Of a stretch of DNA of 64,000 nt, positions 1 through 7,783 are shown in pieces (within the stretch, counting starts at the first letter, position 1; each line of letters opens with the position of its first letter). The position numbers and the translations under genes are program-made. This DNA comes from Sporosarcina psychrophila (GTDB taxonomy: Bacteria > Bacillota > Bacilli > Bacillales_A > Planococcaceae): contig NZ_CP014616.1 in assembly GCF_001590685.1 (NCBI RefSeq), forward strand, positions 729,501 through 793,500, read 5' to 3'. The notes under the pieces are model-generated. The model was not told the DNA's origin, searched no databases, and saw nothing but the letters and a program-made list of their open reading frames with translations.

Positions 1-201
1 ATTACTGTCACCAGGACAATTCAGCTGCAAATTCGGGTTTTGAAGTGTCAGCGTACCGGAACAATTGCAAACGCCCAATTTGACCAAGTCCATTGCAACG
101 TCAAGATTGTCTTCAGCCAGGTTGGTGGTGCAAATGAAGTTTGCATAAGTGCTAGGAACATTTAGGGATGGAATTCCTTTCAGATATAGGATGTGTAAAT
201 A
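1..201 (-). CDS. Partial unknown reading frame running off the left edge
   Basis: An open minus-strand frame of 67 codons enters from the left edge. It begins after an in-frame TAA at 202-204 and has no ATG or ribosome-binding site near that stop. The translation has a balanced composition and a Cys/Asn-rich stretch (VCNCSGTLTLQNPNLQLNC). It could be the 3' part of a small secreted or spore-surface protein, or a decayed remnant that lost its start. The plus strand is also open over part of this stretch, so the strand is uncertain. I recognise no family. Confidence 0.3.
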
Positions 202-388
202 TTAAGTTGAGTAATACTAGCAACCTGTAAAAGTTCTATCTGCTTCATCATTTTCACTTATTTTTCTAGTTTTTTTAATGCTAACTGTACCATATGAGTT
301 TATTGGTAATTAAAAGATCGGAAAAAACATGATTTAAAGCACCTAGTTCTAACATACGCTGAATTACTTTAGTACCAAGCGCCTTTCA

Positions 389-676
389 TTATCTATAAAA
401 GTTGCAAGTGAAAATCTTTTGTAGTTTCATATAATTATAAAGCATACGGGCGTGTCTTCCTTTTTTAGTACATGGATCTATTTTAGATCGTAGCCGATTA
501 AGAAATTCGCGGTCACATTCACATGGGTTTCTACCCCTGCGATAACAATCATCATGTGCTTTACAAGCTGCATCTAAATCATTAATAGGTGCGCCGGGCC
601 CATTACAGCCAGGTCCACACCAATTATAGCCTGGTAGAATACAAAAACGAAATCTTCCATTTCTCCTCCGTGACAA
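389..676 (-). CDS. Small phospholipase A2-like protein
   Basis: A 95-residue protein with the core of the phospholipase A2 fold. A calcium-loop-like segment YNWCGPGCNGPG (about residues 18-29) is followed by DAACKAHDDCYRRG (about 35-48), which contains the catalytic His-Asp pair in the HDxCY motif. Six or more cysteines could form disulfides. Family knowledge: this motif occurs in secreted PLA2 and in the parvovirus-type PLA2-like domain, and short bacterial versions exist in Bacillus. There is no signal peptide, and the N-terminus is Arg-rich (MSRRRNGRFR). The start is TTG, with AGAGGAGG about 8 bases upstream. Enzymatic activity is inferred. Its neighbour to the left is only a fragment, and no operon partner is visible. 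Confidence 0.7.
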   Translation of the reverse strand: MSRRRNGRFRFCILPGYNWCGPGCNGPGAPINDLDAACKAHDDCYRRGRNPCECDREFLNRLRSKIDPCTKKGRHARMLYNYMKLQKIFTCNFYR

Positions 677-1084
677 TATAAAAACCTCCTCTGATGGCTA
701 AGTCACTACTTACTATAGATTATTCATTGGTACGAAATAATGTATAAGCTGTTACCTACGGACTTCGCAATAATTTTATCAAAAGAGGAAAGAGTGATTG
801 AGGTATAATGAAGACATCCCTAAACTTTAATAATCAAACATTGACAACGGGTTTCAATTCAACCAGCATAATGTCGAAGTATATTGAACATATGAATACA
901 TATAAAAAACTGAGCGAAGGCGCCTAAGAGGGTGGATCGAAGCGGTTTTGAAGGGAATCATTATGACCTTTATGACTTTGGAGATTGTTTGCTGCGTTTT
1001 TTCTCCATGTTGCTAGTGATTACTTCATCTATATAAAAAGGTTATAGAACCTCCATATTAAACTTTCGAAAGGATGTCTTTATT
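677..1084. other. Intergenic region with one dispersed repeat
   Basis: No gene is seen. The left part holds the ribosome-binding site and presumed promoter of the minus-strand PLA2-like gene. Positions 886-965 carry a member of the GAGCGAAGGCGCC repeat family, listed separately. Confidence 0.5.
886..965 (+). repeat. Dispersed intergenic repeat, family A, copy 1
   Basis: Shares the pattern ATGAATAC-N-TATAAA-N-TGAGCGAAGGCGCC, followed by a CGAAGCG-like segment, with copies at 10542, 29386, 30972 and 42846. It is not coding. Copies lie between genes at changing distances from starts and stops, which suggests a mobile or recombinogenic short element rather than an operator. Confidence 0.55.
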
Positions 1085-1411
1085 TTGATTACAGTAATAC
1101 TGCTTTTTTTATTTGCGGGTCTAGCGGAAATCGGTGGAGGTTATCTTATTTGGCAGTGGTTAAGAGAGGGTAAACCGGCTTACTTGGGTCTTATAGGCGG
1201 GCTTGTTTTAGCGATGTACGGAGTGATTGCCACTTTCCAGCACTTCCCGACTTTTGGCAGGGTGTATGCTGCATATGGAGGGGTATTCATTGTGCTATCT
1301 GTACTGTGGGGATGGGGCGTCGATAAAAAGATGCCGGATACATACGATTGGATTGGTGCTGCAATTTGTATAGTTGGTGTATCCGTTATGTTATGGGCCC
1401 CTAGAAGTTAA
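1085..1411 (+). CDS. YnfA/UPF0060 family small membrane protein
   Basis: A 108-residue, four-helix inner-membrane protein that matches the YnfA (UPF0060) family in length and signature: [19 protein letters not shown] at the N-terminus, YAAYGGVFI in the middle and [13 protein letters not shown] before the last helix. The family resembles small-multidrug-resistance transporters and has been linked to efflux of cationic compounds in enterobacteria; a role here is inferred. Translation starts at TTG with AAAGGATG about 9 bases upstream, because the only nearby ATG (in another frame) stops after four codons. The gene is transcribed alone. Confidence 0.85.
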   Translation: MITVILLFLFAGLAEIGGGYLIWQWLREGKPAYLGLIGGLVLAMYGVIATFQHFPTFGRVYAAYGGVFIVLSVLWGWGVDKKMPDTYDWIGAAICIVGVSVMLWAPRS

Positions 1412-1538
1412 TGTATAGCGAATAGCACCTGGTATCCAAATGGTTATGGAATGTTTGGATGCCAGGTGCTTTTTATTGAGGACGAAGAAATAGCAATTTA
1501 TTTGTTGGTATTATTAATTTATGATTAAGCCCAAAACA

Positions 1539-1558
1539 CCCGTGACTTCAGTCGCGGG
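1539..1558. repeat. Palindrome resembling an IS200/IS605 right end, next to the stop of the cation-efflux gene
   Basis: The stem CCCGTGAC-TTCA-GTCGCGGG sits 5 bases beyond the stop codon of the minus-strand cation transporter. Its form (short hairpin with a CTTCAG turn, followed by GGGAGATTCA) is typical of the right end of IS200/IS605-type elements. It could also end transcription. No transposase is nearby. Confidence 0.45.
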
Positions 1559-1562
1559 AGAT

Positions 1563-2432
1563 TCATTCAGGCTCTACATGGACATGAACATCGTATACAC
1601 CATGATCATTTATCAAGACTTTTTCAACATGGCTGGCTATATCATGAGAGTCTTTAATATTTAACGAGGAATCAACTAAAATTACAATATCTATTACTTC
1701 ATTATTTCCGTAATACCTCCCTTTAATTGTTTCTATACCTATAACTCCATCCACTTTCTTGACTATATCCTGATAGAGTTTAATTTTATCTACATCAAAT
1801 CCATCCGAAAGTTCGTGTGAAGCTAGTTTGAAGATATCCCAAGCTGTTTTACATATTAATAGTCCAACAGTAATGGCAGTTAGCGTATCCAACCATGGCA
1901 TATTTAATTGTGAACCGAATATACCAATAGCCGTTCCTATACTTACCCAGGCATCTGAAATGTTATCTTTTGCGGCGGCCATAACCGCTTTGCTATTAAT
2001 TTTTTCGGCTAGTTTTTTGTTGTAACGGTAGACAAAATACATAACTATTGAAGAAAAAACACCTACATAAGCGGCGCCAATATGAGGGGTCTCTTTACCA
2101 CCTTGAAACATGGAGGTAATTGCCTCATTCAATACTTGTATACCAACTGCTAACATAATAAATGAAGCGACCATTGAGGCAATTGTTTCACTCTTCCAAT
2201 GACCGTAACCATGATCCTTGTCAGGTGGTTTTTGTGAAAGTCTTAGTCCGATAAGGACAGCAATTGATGCGACAATATCAGTTGTATTGTTTAGTCCGTC
2301 TGCCCTCAATGCGGCAGAGTCACTCATATATCCAACAACCAACTTTATGATAGAAAGAAAAACATAAGCAATAATGCTAATGATTGCTCCACGTTCTCCT
2401 AACTTAAGGTTTTTATACTTTTGATTCTCCAT
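1563..2432 (-). CDS. Cation diffusion facilitator family transporter (probable divalent-metal efflux)
   Basis: A 289-residue CDF protein with six predicted membrane helices and a cytoplasmic C-terminal domain. Family marks: ALRADGLNNTTDIVASI in helix 2, DHGYGHWKSE after helix 3, KDNISDAWVSIGT in helix 5 and the C-terminal HVHVEPE metal-binding tail. The helix-2 site has Asn in place of the first Asp (N-x3-D), with D-x3-D in helix 5, which differs from the zinc-type H/D-D pattern and is seen in manganese-exporting relatives such as B. subtilis MneP/MneS. Manganese as substrate is an inference. An upstream in-frame extension exists, but ATG 2432 has AGGGGG 7 bases before it. The gene sits between two palindromes (1539-1558 and 2511-2540). 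Confidence 0.85.
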   Translation of the reverse strand: MENQKYKNLKLGERGAIISIIAYVFLSIIKLVVGYMSDSAALRADGLNNTTDIVASIAVLIGLRLSQKPPDKDHGYGHWKSETIASMVASFIMLAVGIQVLNEAITSMFQGGKETPHIGAAYVGVFSSIVMYFVYRYNKKLAEKINSKAVMAAAKDNISDAWVSIGTAIGIFGSQLNMPWLDTLTAITVGLLICKTAWDIFKLASHELSDGFDVDKIKLYQDIVKKVDGVIGIETIKGRYYGNNEVIDIVILVDSSLNIKDSHDIASHVEKVLINDHGVYDVHVHVEPE

Positions 2433-2510
2433 TTTTTTGCCCCCTATCGAATTCAAACCATGATTCATAAATTGAACATCACTAGGAGAATTCTTTCCCT
2501 TACGCAACAA

Positions 2511-2540
2511 AAACCCTCGACTGATTCCAGTCGAGGGTTT
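2511..2540. terminator. Perfect hairpin upstream of the cation-efflux gene
   Basis: A 13-bp stem (AAACCCTCGACTG, ATTC loop, CAGTCGAGGGTTT) followed by a T-rich stretch on both strands. It lies in the 5' leader of the minus-strand transporter, so it may be an attenuator, a bidirectional terminator or an element end. Confidence 0.45.
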
Positions 2541-2939
2541 TGGGTTTTGAAATATAATTTTGAGTTAAATCCATGTTGAGGCACAGTTATCACTCACTAA
2601 ATTTAGACGTATATATATAGTAGCAGATGAAGGTAATTATAGCTCGATATTAACCTGTAAGAAAAGTCGGTTGTCTTCAGCTAAATAAGGTGAGGTATTT
2701 AGAAATGGAGTTAAATACTTCCGTGAAATGGTGTTATGTTAACCTAGTGTGTATGAATTATACATGCCTGTTCCGCGATTAAATCGATGGTTTGCGGATG
2801 GATATATATATATATATGGATTATTATGGTAAAGTTGTTTAAGGGTGTAAGAGACAATGGATAAAAATCAAGTGATTGTAACAAATATGTCCAATACATA
2901 AATGAAACAAAACGTTATATTTTGGAGGGAGATAGGGGT
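2541..2939. other. Intergenic region, AT-rich
   Basis: No gene is seen. A TA dinucleotide run lies at about 2802-2817. The promoter of the following membrane-protein gene is expected here, but no clear -35/-10 pair stands out. Confidence 0.4.
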
Positions 2940-3395
2940 ATGAGGATACTATTTACTATTAGCATTTTTATTTCTGGATTAATTACTGCTTTTGGGTTTT
3001 TCTTTGCACATAGATTAACTGTTCCATTTGACCCCGCAAACGATTTATTAGGTGGTGGTAATGGTAATGCAGCTCTGTTTTTTGTTATGGCACCAGGTCC
3101 AGTTATTTTCTATTTCTATTTTTCATTGATTTTTGTATTCGAGAAACTTCATAAAATCCTTTCGTTAACAAAGCAGAAATGGTTCAAGTATAGTTACTTA
3201 ATTGTTTTCATTATTATTGGGGTGATTACTTTTTATAGAGCAACAATATACCGGAATTATATTAATACAAATCACCCATATATGGAGGTAGGATTGCTTA
3301 GTCAATTTTCGAACAATATTTTCTTTAATATATGGACATTTGTAGCATTGTTATCTTTTATAGGGGTTATATCTTTTTGGACCAAGAAAAAATGA
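2940..3395 (+). CDS. Hypothetical four-helix membrane protein
   Basis: A 151-residue integral membrane protein of unknown function. Hydrophobic segments lie at about residues 3-22, 47-70, 84-104 and 129-147, and a Gly/Asn-rich loop (LLGGGNGNAA) follows the first helix. An in-frame TTG lies 18 bases upstream, but that stretch is itself the ribosome-binding site (GGAGGG), so ATG 2940 is preferred. The C-terminus is basic (KKK). I recognise no family, and no partner gene is adjacent. Confidence 0.6.
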   Translation: MRILFTISIFISGLITAFGFFFAHRLTVPFDPANDLLGGGNGNAALFFVMAPGPVIFYFYFSLIFVFEKLHKILSLTKQKWFKYSYLIVFIIIGVITFYRATIYRNYINTNHPYMEVGLLSQFSNNIFFNIWTFVALLSFIGVISFWTKKK

Positions 3396-3452
3396 ATAAC
3401 AAGGGCAATGATTGAAAATAAGCCTAATCGGAAATGTCTCGAATAGTTTTAT

Positions 3453-3603
3453 CCCGCATTAACGGGTAGTAAGACCCCCACTTCAAGTATTCAAGGACAC
3501 AAGAAGAATAAGTGGGGGATCAACTGCCCGTAAAAGCCCGAATGGTTAAACTAACAATCAGTGAGGGATGAAGAACCCCCCTCTGATTGAAGATTAACTT
3601 TAT
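3453..3603 (+). repeat. 151-bp double-hairpin element, copy 1
   Basis: Same length as, and nearly identical to, 24263-24413. It starts with CCCGCATTAACGGG, then a nested structure in which GGGTAGT...ACTGCCC encloses CCCCCACTT...AAGTGGGGG, then a second stem AATCAG-GGG...CCC-CTGATT. TTTAT borders both ends (3448-3452 and 3599-3603). It resembles a non-autonomous IS200/IS605-type element or a mobile structured-RNA element, with no coding capacity of its own. Confidence 0.7.
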
Positions 3604-3678
3604 TAACCGTGCAACTATTGTTCAACTAACTGTACAGGGTAGTACAATAAGAAAGTAATAATAAAAGGGGAGAACAGA

Positions 3679-4098
3679 TTGAAAAAATTAATACTGTTTT
3701 TATCTCTACTTGGTTTTCTGTTAGTTACTTCGGGTTGTTTGAATGAAATGGTTGGGCAAAAAATAACTGTACAGAAACGAACTGGTGAAGAAAATGTTTT
3801 TGAAGACATCAAAGAAGTCACTAAAAAAAATCAGGTAAAAAAAGCGATAGATATAGTTGGAAATGCTAATTTTGAAAATGAAAAGGTAGAAATGGCACAC
3901 TATGCTGACTACCAATTTCAATTTCCTTCTAAGAATCGCTACGGCAGCGAAGACAAAATAGCGTCTTATTTACTATGGATTAGCTCAAATGGTGAAAATC
4001 TAGAGATAGTTAACGATAGCGATAAATATGTGAAATTAACAAAGCAAGATTCAGCAGACCTATATGAAATTTTAACAGGAGAAGAATTAGTAAAATAA
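3679..4098 (+). CDS. Small lipoprotein (YhfM-like)
   Basis: A 139-residue lipoprotein. A basic start and hydrophobic core (MKKLILFLSLLGFLLV) lead to the lipobox TSGC, with the lipidated Cys near residue 20. The mature part is short and polar, with a segment (SYLLWISSNGENLEIVN) like that of the B. subtilis YhfM family, whose function is unknown. Translation starts at TTG behind AAAAGGGGAG. It follows directly on the 151-bp element, which may have brought in or removed its former upstream context. Confidence 0.65.
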   Translation: MKKLILFLSLLGFLLVTSGCLNEMVGQKITVQKRTGEENVFEDIKEVTKKNQVKKAIDIVGNANFENEKVEMAHYADYQFQFPSKNRYGSEDKIASYLLWISSNGENLEIVNDSDKYVKLTKQDSADLYEILTGEELVK

Positions 4099-4270
4099 TT
4101 CCCTATCTTCGTATACTCTTCAATTAACGAGTGCGTTTGTGAAGTGGGTTATGTTTACATTAAGCACATGGGATAAGGGAGATCGTTCAGCAATCGAATG
4201 GCTGTTAACAGGTAGAATCTCATGGAGAGACTTCTAATAGACAACAATATAAGAATAGAGGTTATTATAC

Positions 4271-4795
4271 ATGGACATATATATTGAAAAATTACAGGAT
4301 ACAGATGCTGAAGGTTTGTATAAGTTTGAACTTGATAACAGAGCATTTTTCGAAGAAATGGTACCTACTCGTGGAAATGACTATTATAACCTTGAGGTTT
4401 TTAAAAAAAGACACGAAGATTTACTTGAAGAACAAGTTCAAGGAGGTTCATATTTTTATTTAATTAAAGATAAAGATAGTTCAATTCTAGGAAGAATAAA
4501 TGTCGTGGATATTGATAAATCTCAAAAAACGGGTCATCTCGGTTATAGGGTGGGGCAAGCACATACTGGAAAAAGTATTGCCACTAAAGCATTGAAGTTA
4601 TTAGTAGAAACAGTAACTGACATAGACATAAAACAAATTAAAGCGAAAACAACAACTAACAATATAGCTTCTCAAAAAGTTTTAGAGAAAAATGGATTTG
4701 AGAGAACAGCTACTGATAGCGGAGAATTCGAAATGAATGGCCAGAGGTTAAACTTTGTTTATTACATTTTGACTATTAAAGTTAAGTCTTATTGA
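4271..4795 (+). CDS. GNAT family N-acetyltransferase (RimJ/RimL type)
   Basis: A 174-residue acetyltransferase of the ribosomal-protein-serine/alanine acetyltransferase type (YdaF-like). The acetyl-CoA loop is degenerate, VGQAHTGKSIATKAL (about residues 97-111), in place of the usual R/Q-x-x-G-x-G/A. The C-terminal signature TTNNIASQKVLEKNGF (about 131-146) is intact. The acceptor is unknown. Start ATG 4271 has AGAGG about 10 bases upstream. It stands alone and is followed by about 570 bases without a gene. Confidence 0.85.
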   Translation: MDIYIEKLQDTDAEGLYKFELDNRAFFEEMVPTRGNDYYNLEVFKKRHEDLLEEQVQGGSYFYLIKDKDSSILGRINVVDIDKSQKTGHLGYRVGQAHTGKSIATKALKLLVETVTDIDIKQIKAKTTTNNIASQKVLEKNGFERTATDSGEFEMNGQRLNFVYYILTIKVKSY

Positions 4796-5048
4796 ACTTC
4801 CATGAAATAAAAAACTCTTATTATTGATAATAATGTATAACAATAAAGCTAAGCCTTGAGAACGATAATATTGAATGTATAGGTAAATTAAGCAACAGCT
4901 TCATCCTTCATATAATATAGGTAAGTCTGTTCCAGTAACTAAAGTAGGATTAATATTCCATAAGTGGCTACCCATATTGGGTGCAATAGTCTGTGATGCA
5001 CCATAATCGTTGGTGTTAGACTAACGGATGGGGGCTCTATGGCAACAT

Positions 5049-5146
5049 AGTTGATTGTCCTTCTTCATCAGTCATAGTATCCAATATCCGTTCTGCATAC
5101 ATTTTTATCCTCTGCGCTGTAACGCTGATTTTGCGCTACATGTATG
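5049..5146 (-). repeat. Diverged direct repeat flanking the sigma/anti-sigma locus, left copy
   Basis: About 98 bases recur at 7101-7200 in the same orientation with scattered substitutions. Read on the minus strand, both copies give a related peptide (KISVTAQRIKMYAERILDT here, KISATQQRMKICAERVLDT there), and conservative replacements suggest a decayed coding segment. In both copies an in-frame TAG lies just before the peptide, so neither is an intact gene. Confidence 0.55.
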
Positions 5147-5192
5147 TCGAACGCTCCTTTTAGTTTAATTATAATTTTTTCAGAAAAGTGAA

Positions 5193-5222
5193 AGTATCGG
5201 TTATTGCACCGATGCTTTTTTA
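5193..5222 (+). terminator. Intrinsic terminator
   Basis: Stem AGTATCGGT/ACCGATGCT with a 6-base loop and a run of T. It lies about 150 bases before the sigma-factor start, so it could also act as a leader attenuator. Confidence 0.6.
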
Positions 5223-5368
5223 GTCGTTTCAATAAGCGTTTTTATTAATGTTTTTTCTCTAATGTCCCCCCCAAAAGAGAAGCCATTATCGGTTGAGTAG
5301 TTCTTTATTTCCAAAAAGTGCATCTTTTTTTGATTGAAAACTCTCTAATAGTCAGGACGGTGAAAAAA

Positions 5369-5911
5369 ATGACGGTTAATGACAAGAAAGTAATAAAAGC
5401 GATTGGAGGAGATCAACAAGCGTTGTTGTTTTTGCTTCAACAAGAAAAAGAGAAAATTTATCGAACTGCATTTAGTTATGTTCGAAATAAGGCGGATGCA
5501 TTAGACGTTTTCCAGCAAACTGTGCTATCGGCAATTGAGTCTATTCATCAGTAAAGGGAGCCAAAGTATTTTTCGACATGGCTGATGAAAATTTGTATCA
5601 ATGTATCACTTGGTGTACTTAAAAAACAAAAGAAAGTGGTTTTGATGGACGATCTAAAATTTCAATCCCTTTCCGCCGAAATGGCAACATCTGATGAAAA
5701 AATGGACTTACTTGATACCATTTATAGATTAAATGACAAATATAAAACAGTCCTTATTTTGAGATATTATGAAGATTTAACTTTTGAGCAAATAGCAGAG
5801 ATACTTGGCGAACCAATCGGTACAGTCAAATCGAATGGCAAGAGAGCGTTAGCGAAACTCAAACCGATATTAAAAGGAGTGTATATAGATGACCGAGCAA
5901 AACCGCTTTAA
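5369..5911 (+). pseudogene. ECF RNA polymerase sigma factor interrupted by one in-frame stop
   Basis: Read through, this is an ECF sigma factor of about 180 residues: region 2 (IYRTAFSYVRNKADALDVFQ) and region 4 (LRYYEDLTFEQIAEILGEPI, then GTVKSNGKRALAKL) are both intact. At 5552-5554 a TAA stands where family members have a sense codon, between SAIESIHQ and REPKYFSTWLMK, and the frame continues unchanged on both sides. One base change (for example TTA to TAA) explains it. ATG 5369 is preferred as start because AGGAC lies about 10 bases upstream. The 3' end overlaps the anti-sigma gene by 23 bases, as in intact sigma/anti-sigma pairs. A region-4 fragment could restart at ATG 5585. Confidence 0.8.
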
Positions 5912-6896
5912 AGAAGTGATAAATGAAATTCCTGTTCCTTCTGAAGAGTTAGATGCTATTTTGATAGATGCTTTTAAACAGGAGAAAAAGATAATAAAAT
6001 TCCCCTTCAAACGAATGGTTAAATATACTGCAGTTGTAGGGATTCTGTCTATTTGTACGATTTCCTCTGCTTATGTGTCACCTGCATTTGCTAACTTTGT
6101 CACGCAAATTCCAGTCATTGGTCATGCATTCGACTATTTCATCTTACAAGAAGACTATTATCAAGCGTATGAGGAAATCAGTACAGATATTGGTTTAGTT
6201 GAAAAAAGTAATGGCGTCGAACTAATTATTGAGAAAGCATTTTATGATGGGAATACGGTGACGCTTTCGTATGTACTGCGAACAGAAGAGGATTTAGGTT
6301 CATTTCCAACTTTCGAAAATCTGCCCACTAATATAAGTAATGCTGGCTATGAAGGAGAGTATGTCGATGGAGTCGGCTATGTTGGCATGATGACCTTATC
6401 AATGCTGGAGGACGCTAAGGAGACGGTAAATGTTTTTTGGAAACCAAATTCGATTTCTTCAGATCAAAAGACAATAGAAGGGGATTGGCAGTTTGCATTT
6501 TCTTTAAATGCGCTAAAGGGATCACATGTTTCGATTAATGAACAAGTAAGTAAAGAAGGTATTACAGTCGAATTAATTGACGCAATCAAAACAGATGTTA
6601 ATTTAACAGTAAACTATTTACAAAATGTCAAACCATCCGTTCATAACAACTGGATGTACGTTGAAGCAGAGTTACATGCAATTGATAATTTAGGTAACGA
6701 ATATAAAGTGCCTTATACTGGCGGAACAGGAACAAAAGGTGGAGATTCCAGTGAAGATATCACATGGAATGCAACGATTCATGGTCTTGCCCAAGAAGCA
6801 ACATCCATTACATTTTATCCATTCGCACATGTAAGCAATAGTCAAAGCGATAATAAACGTATTGATTTCGAACCGATTATTGTGGAATTAGAGTAG
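5889..6896 (+). CDS. DUF4179-domain anti-sigma factor
   Basis: A 335-residue membrane-anchored regulator. It has a short cytoplasmic N-terminus (residues 1-43), one membrane span (about 45-66, MVKYTAVVGILSICTISSAY) and the DUF4179 extracytoplasmic domain (YVSPAFANFVTQIPVIGHAF onward), followed by a beta-rich region. Such proteins normally bind and hold an ECF sigma factor encoded just upstream. Here that gene carries a stop codon, so this partner may be an orphan or may bind a re-initiated fragment. Start ATG 5889 overlaps the sigma reading frame, which implies translational coupling. Confidence 0.8.
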   Translation: MTEQNRFKEVINEIPVPSEELDAILIDAFKQEKKIIKFPFKRMVKYTAVVGILSICTISSAYVSPAFANFVTQIPVIGHAFDYFILQEDYYQAYEEISTDIGLVEKSNGVELIIEKAFYDGNTVTLSYVLRTEEDLGSFPTFENLPTNISNAGYEGEYVDGVGYVGMMTLSMLEDAKETVNVFWKPNSISSDQKTIEGDWQFAFSLNALKGSHVSINEQVSKEGITVELIDAIKTDVNLTVNYLQNVKPSVHNNWMYVEAELHAIDNLGNEYKVPYTGGTGTKGGDSSEDITWNATIHGLAQEATSITFYPFAHVSNSQSDNKRIDFEPIIVELE

Positions 6897-7100
6897 CTAT
6901 CAGGTGATTTACTCAACAGTGCTGTTCTCAAACGTTTAAACTTGGGCGTACACTTATGCTTCTTAACCCAGTCGATTAACTGTAATAGAAATACTGTCTT
7001 AGTAGAAAATGTTCGAATTCCCTTTCCTTTTGGAATCATTATATACCGAGTAATTGAATATTTATGAATGTCCATACTGCATGCATGCTCAATGATTAAT

Positions 7101-7200
7101 AGTTGATCGACCTTCCTCTCCCAGGCGTAGTATCCAATACCCGTTCTGCACATATTTTCATTCTCTGTTGTGTGGCGCTAATTTTGCACTACTTATATGG
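7101..7200 (-). repeat. Diverged direct repeat flanking the sigma/anti-sigma locus, right copy
   Basis: The partner of 5049-5146. The conserved core runs from AGTTGAT through GTATCCAATA and CCGTTCTGCA to TTTTGC(A/G)CTAC. See the left copy for the peptide comparison. Confidence 0.55.
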
Positions 7201-7372
7201 TTAACTGTCCAAGGTTTGATACCTGTACTGTAAATTAGAGTCTATAGTAAGGAAAAACGCCTTCCATTTATATATAACCATTCGAAGTGGTTACACGGAA
7301 GACGTTCCCAAAAAACATATGGTTATCCTATCAGACTATCGCTTAATTAAAAAACTTGAGACAGGCGTTTTC

Positions 7373-7415
7373 AGTTCCGCTGCAAGAACAAGAGCCTAGT
7401 CCTTGCAGCGGAACT
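7373..7415 (+). terminator. Strong hairpin, 14-bp perfect stem
   Basis: AGTTCCGCTGCAAG pairs with CTTGCAGCGGAACT across a 15-base loop and is followed by TTCTTT. No intact plus-strand gene immediately precedes it, so it probably belonged to a lost gene. Confidence 0.6.
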
Positions 7416-7443
7416 TTCTTTAAATAGTTATATTGGTGTTCGT

Positions 7444-7566
7444 CTAGCGGAAATGTTTGAATTCATACATGTTGATGGAGTTGAAGTTGCGGTTGTACGT
7501 TTGTTGAGCGTTCTTAATATCGAAAACAGGCTGTTGATTGGCCTTATAGTTTAGAGTATCGGTCAT
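7444..7566 (-). pseudogene. Gene fragment or 40-residue mini-protein, unknown
   Basis: A minus-strand frame starting at an ATG gives 40 residues with natural composition (MTDTLNYKANQQPVFDIKNA, then NFNSINMYEFKHFR). The frame stays open for 16 codons upstream of that ATG, and no ribosome-binding site precedes it, so a truncated C-terminus is likely. No family is recognised. Confidence 0.25.
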
Positions 7567-7621
7567 GTCGGCGAATGCTTGGTATATAATGATGCTGTTT
7601 GATTTGATTCTGGTAGATTAA

Positions 7622-7783
7622 CGGGAGTCTTATTCGGTCTTTTCAAAGATTCCATTTAGCGGAGCTGATTTAATTGCTGCAATAATGTCCGTTTATATTG
7701 GAATTATTTTGATGATTGGTATCTTCTGGTTGTATACGGAATTATTTATAAGAATCCCGTTAGATAGCGAAAAGTACCAGTGA
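7622..7783 (+). pseudogene. C-terminal remnant of a membrane protein
   Basis: A 53-codon frame follows an in-frame TAA and encodes one clear membrane helix (AAIMSVYIGIILMIGIFWLY) and a short polar tail. There is no start signal. It is probably the tail end of a lost membrane-protein gene. Confidence 0.3.

Larger units (their letters stand above)
4796..5368. other. Intergenic region with a degenerate duplicated segment and a terminator
   Basis: No intact gene is seen. Positions 5049-5146 match 7101-7200, and an intrinsic terminator lies at 5193-5222; both are listed separately. Confidence 0.5.

Noticed and set aside
2802..2817. TA dinucleotide run
   Set aside because: Too short and isolated to be an origin or a functional repeat.
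4151..4237. A 28-codon frame (MFTLSTWDKGD...) before the first acetyltransferase
   Set aside because: The ribosome-binding site is weak and the frame continues open upstream by chance in a non-coding gap.
6842..7153. A 103-codon minus-strand frame at the end of the anti-sigma gene
   Set aside because: It overlaps the coding end of the anti-sigma gene and the decayed repeat, lacks a ribosome-binding site and has unnatural composition.
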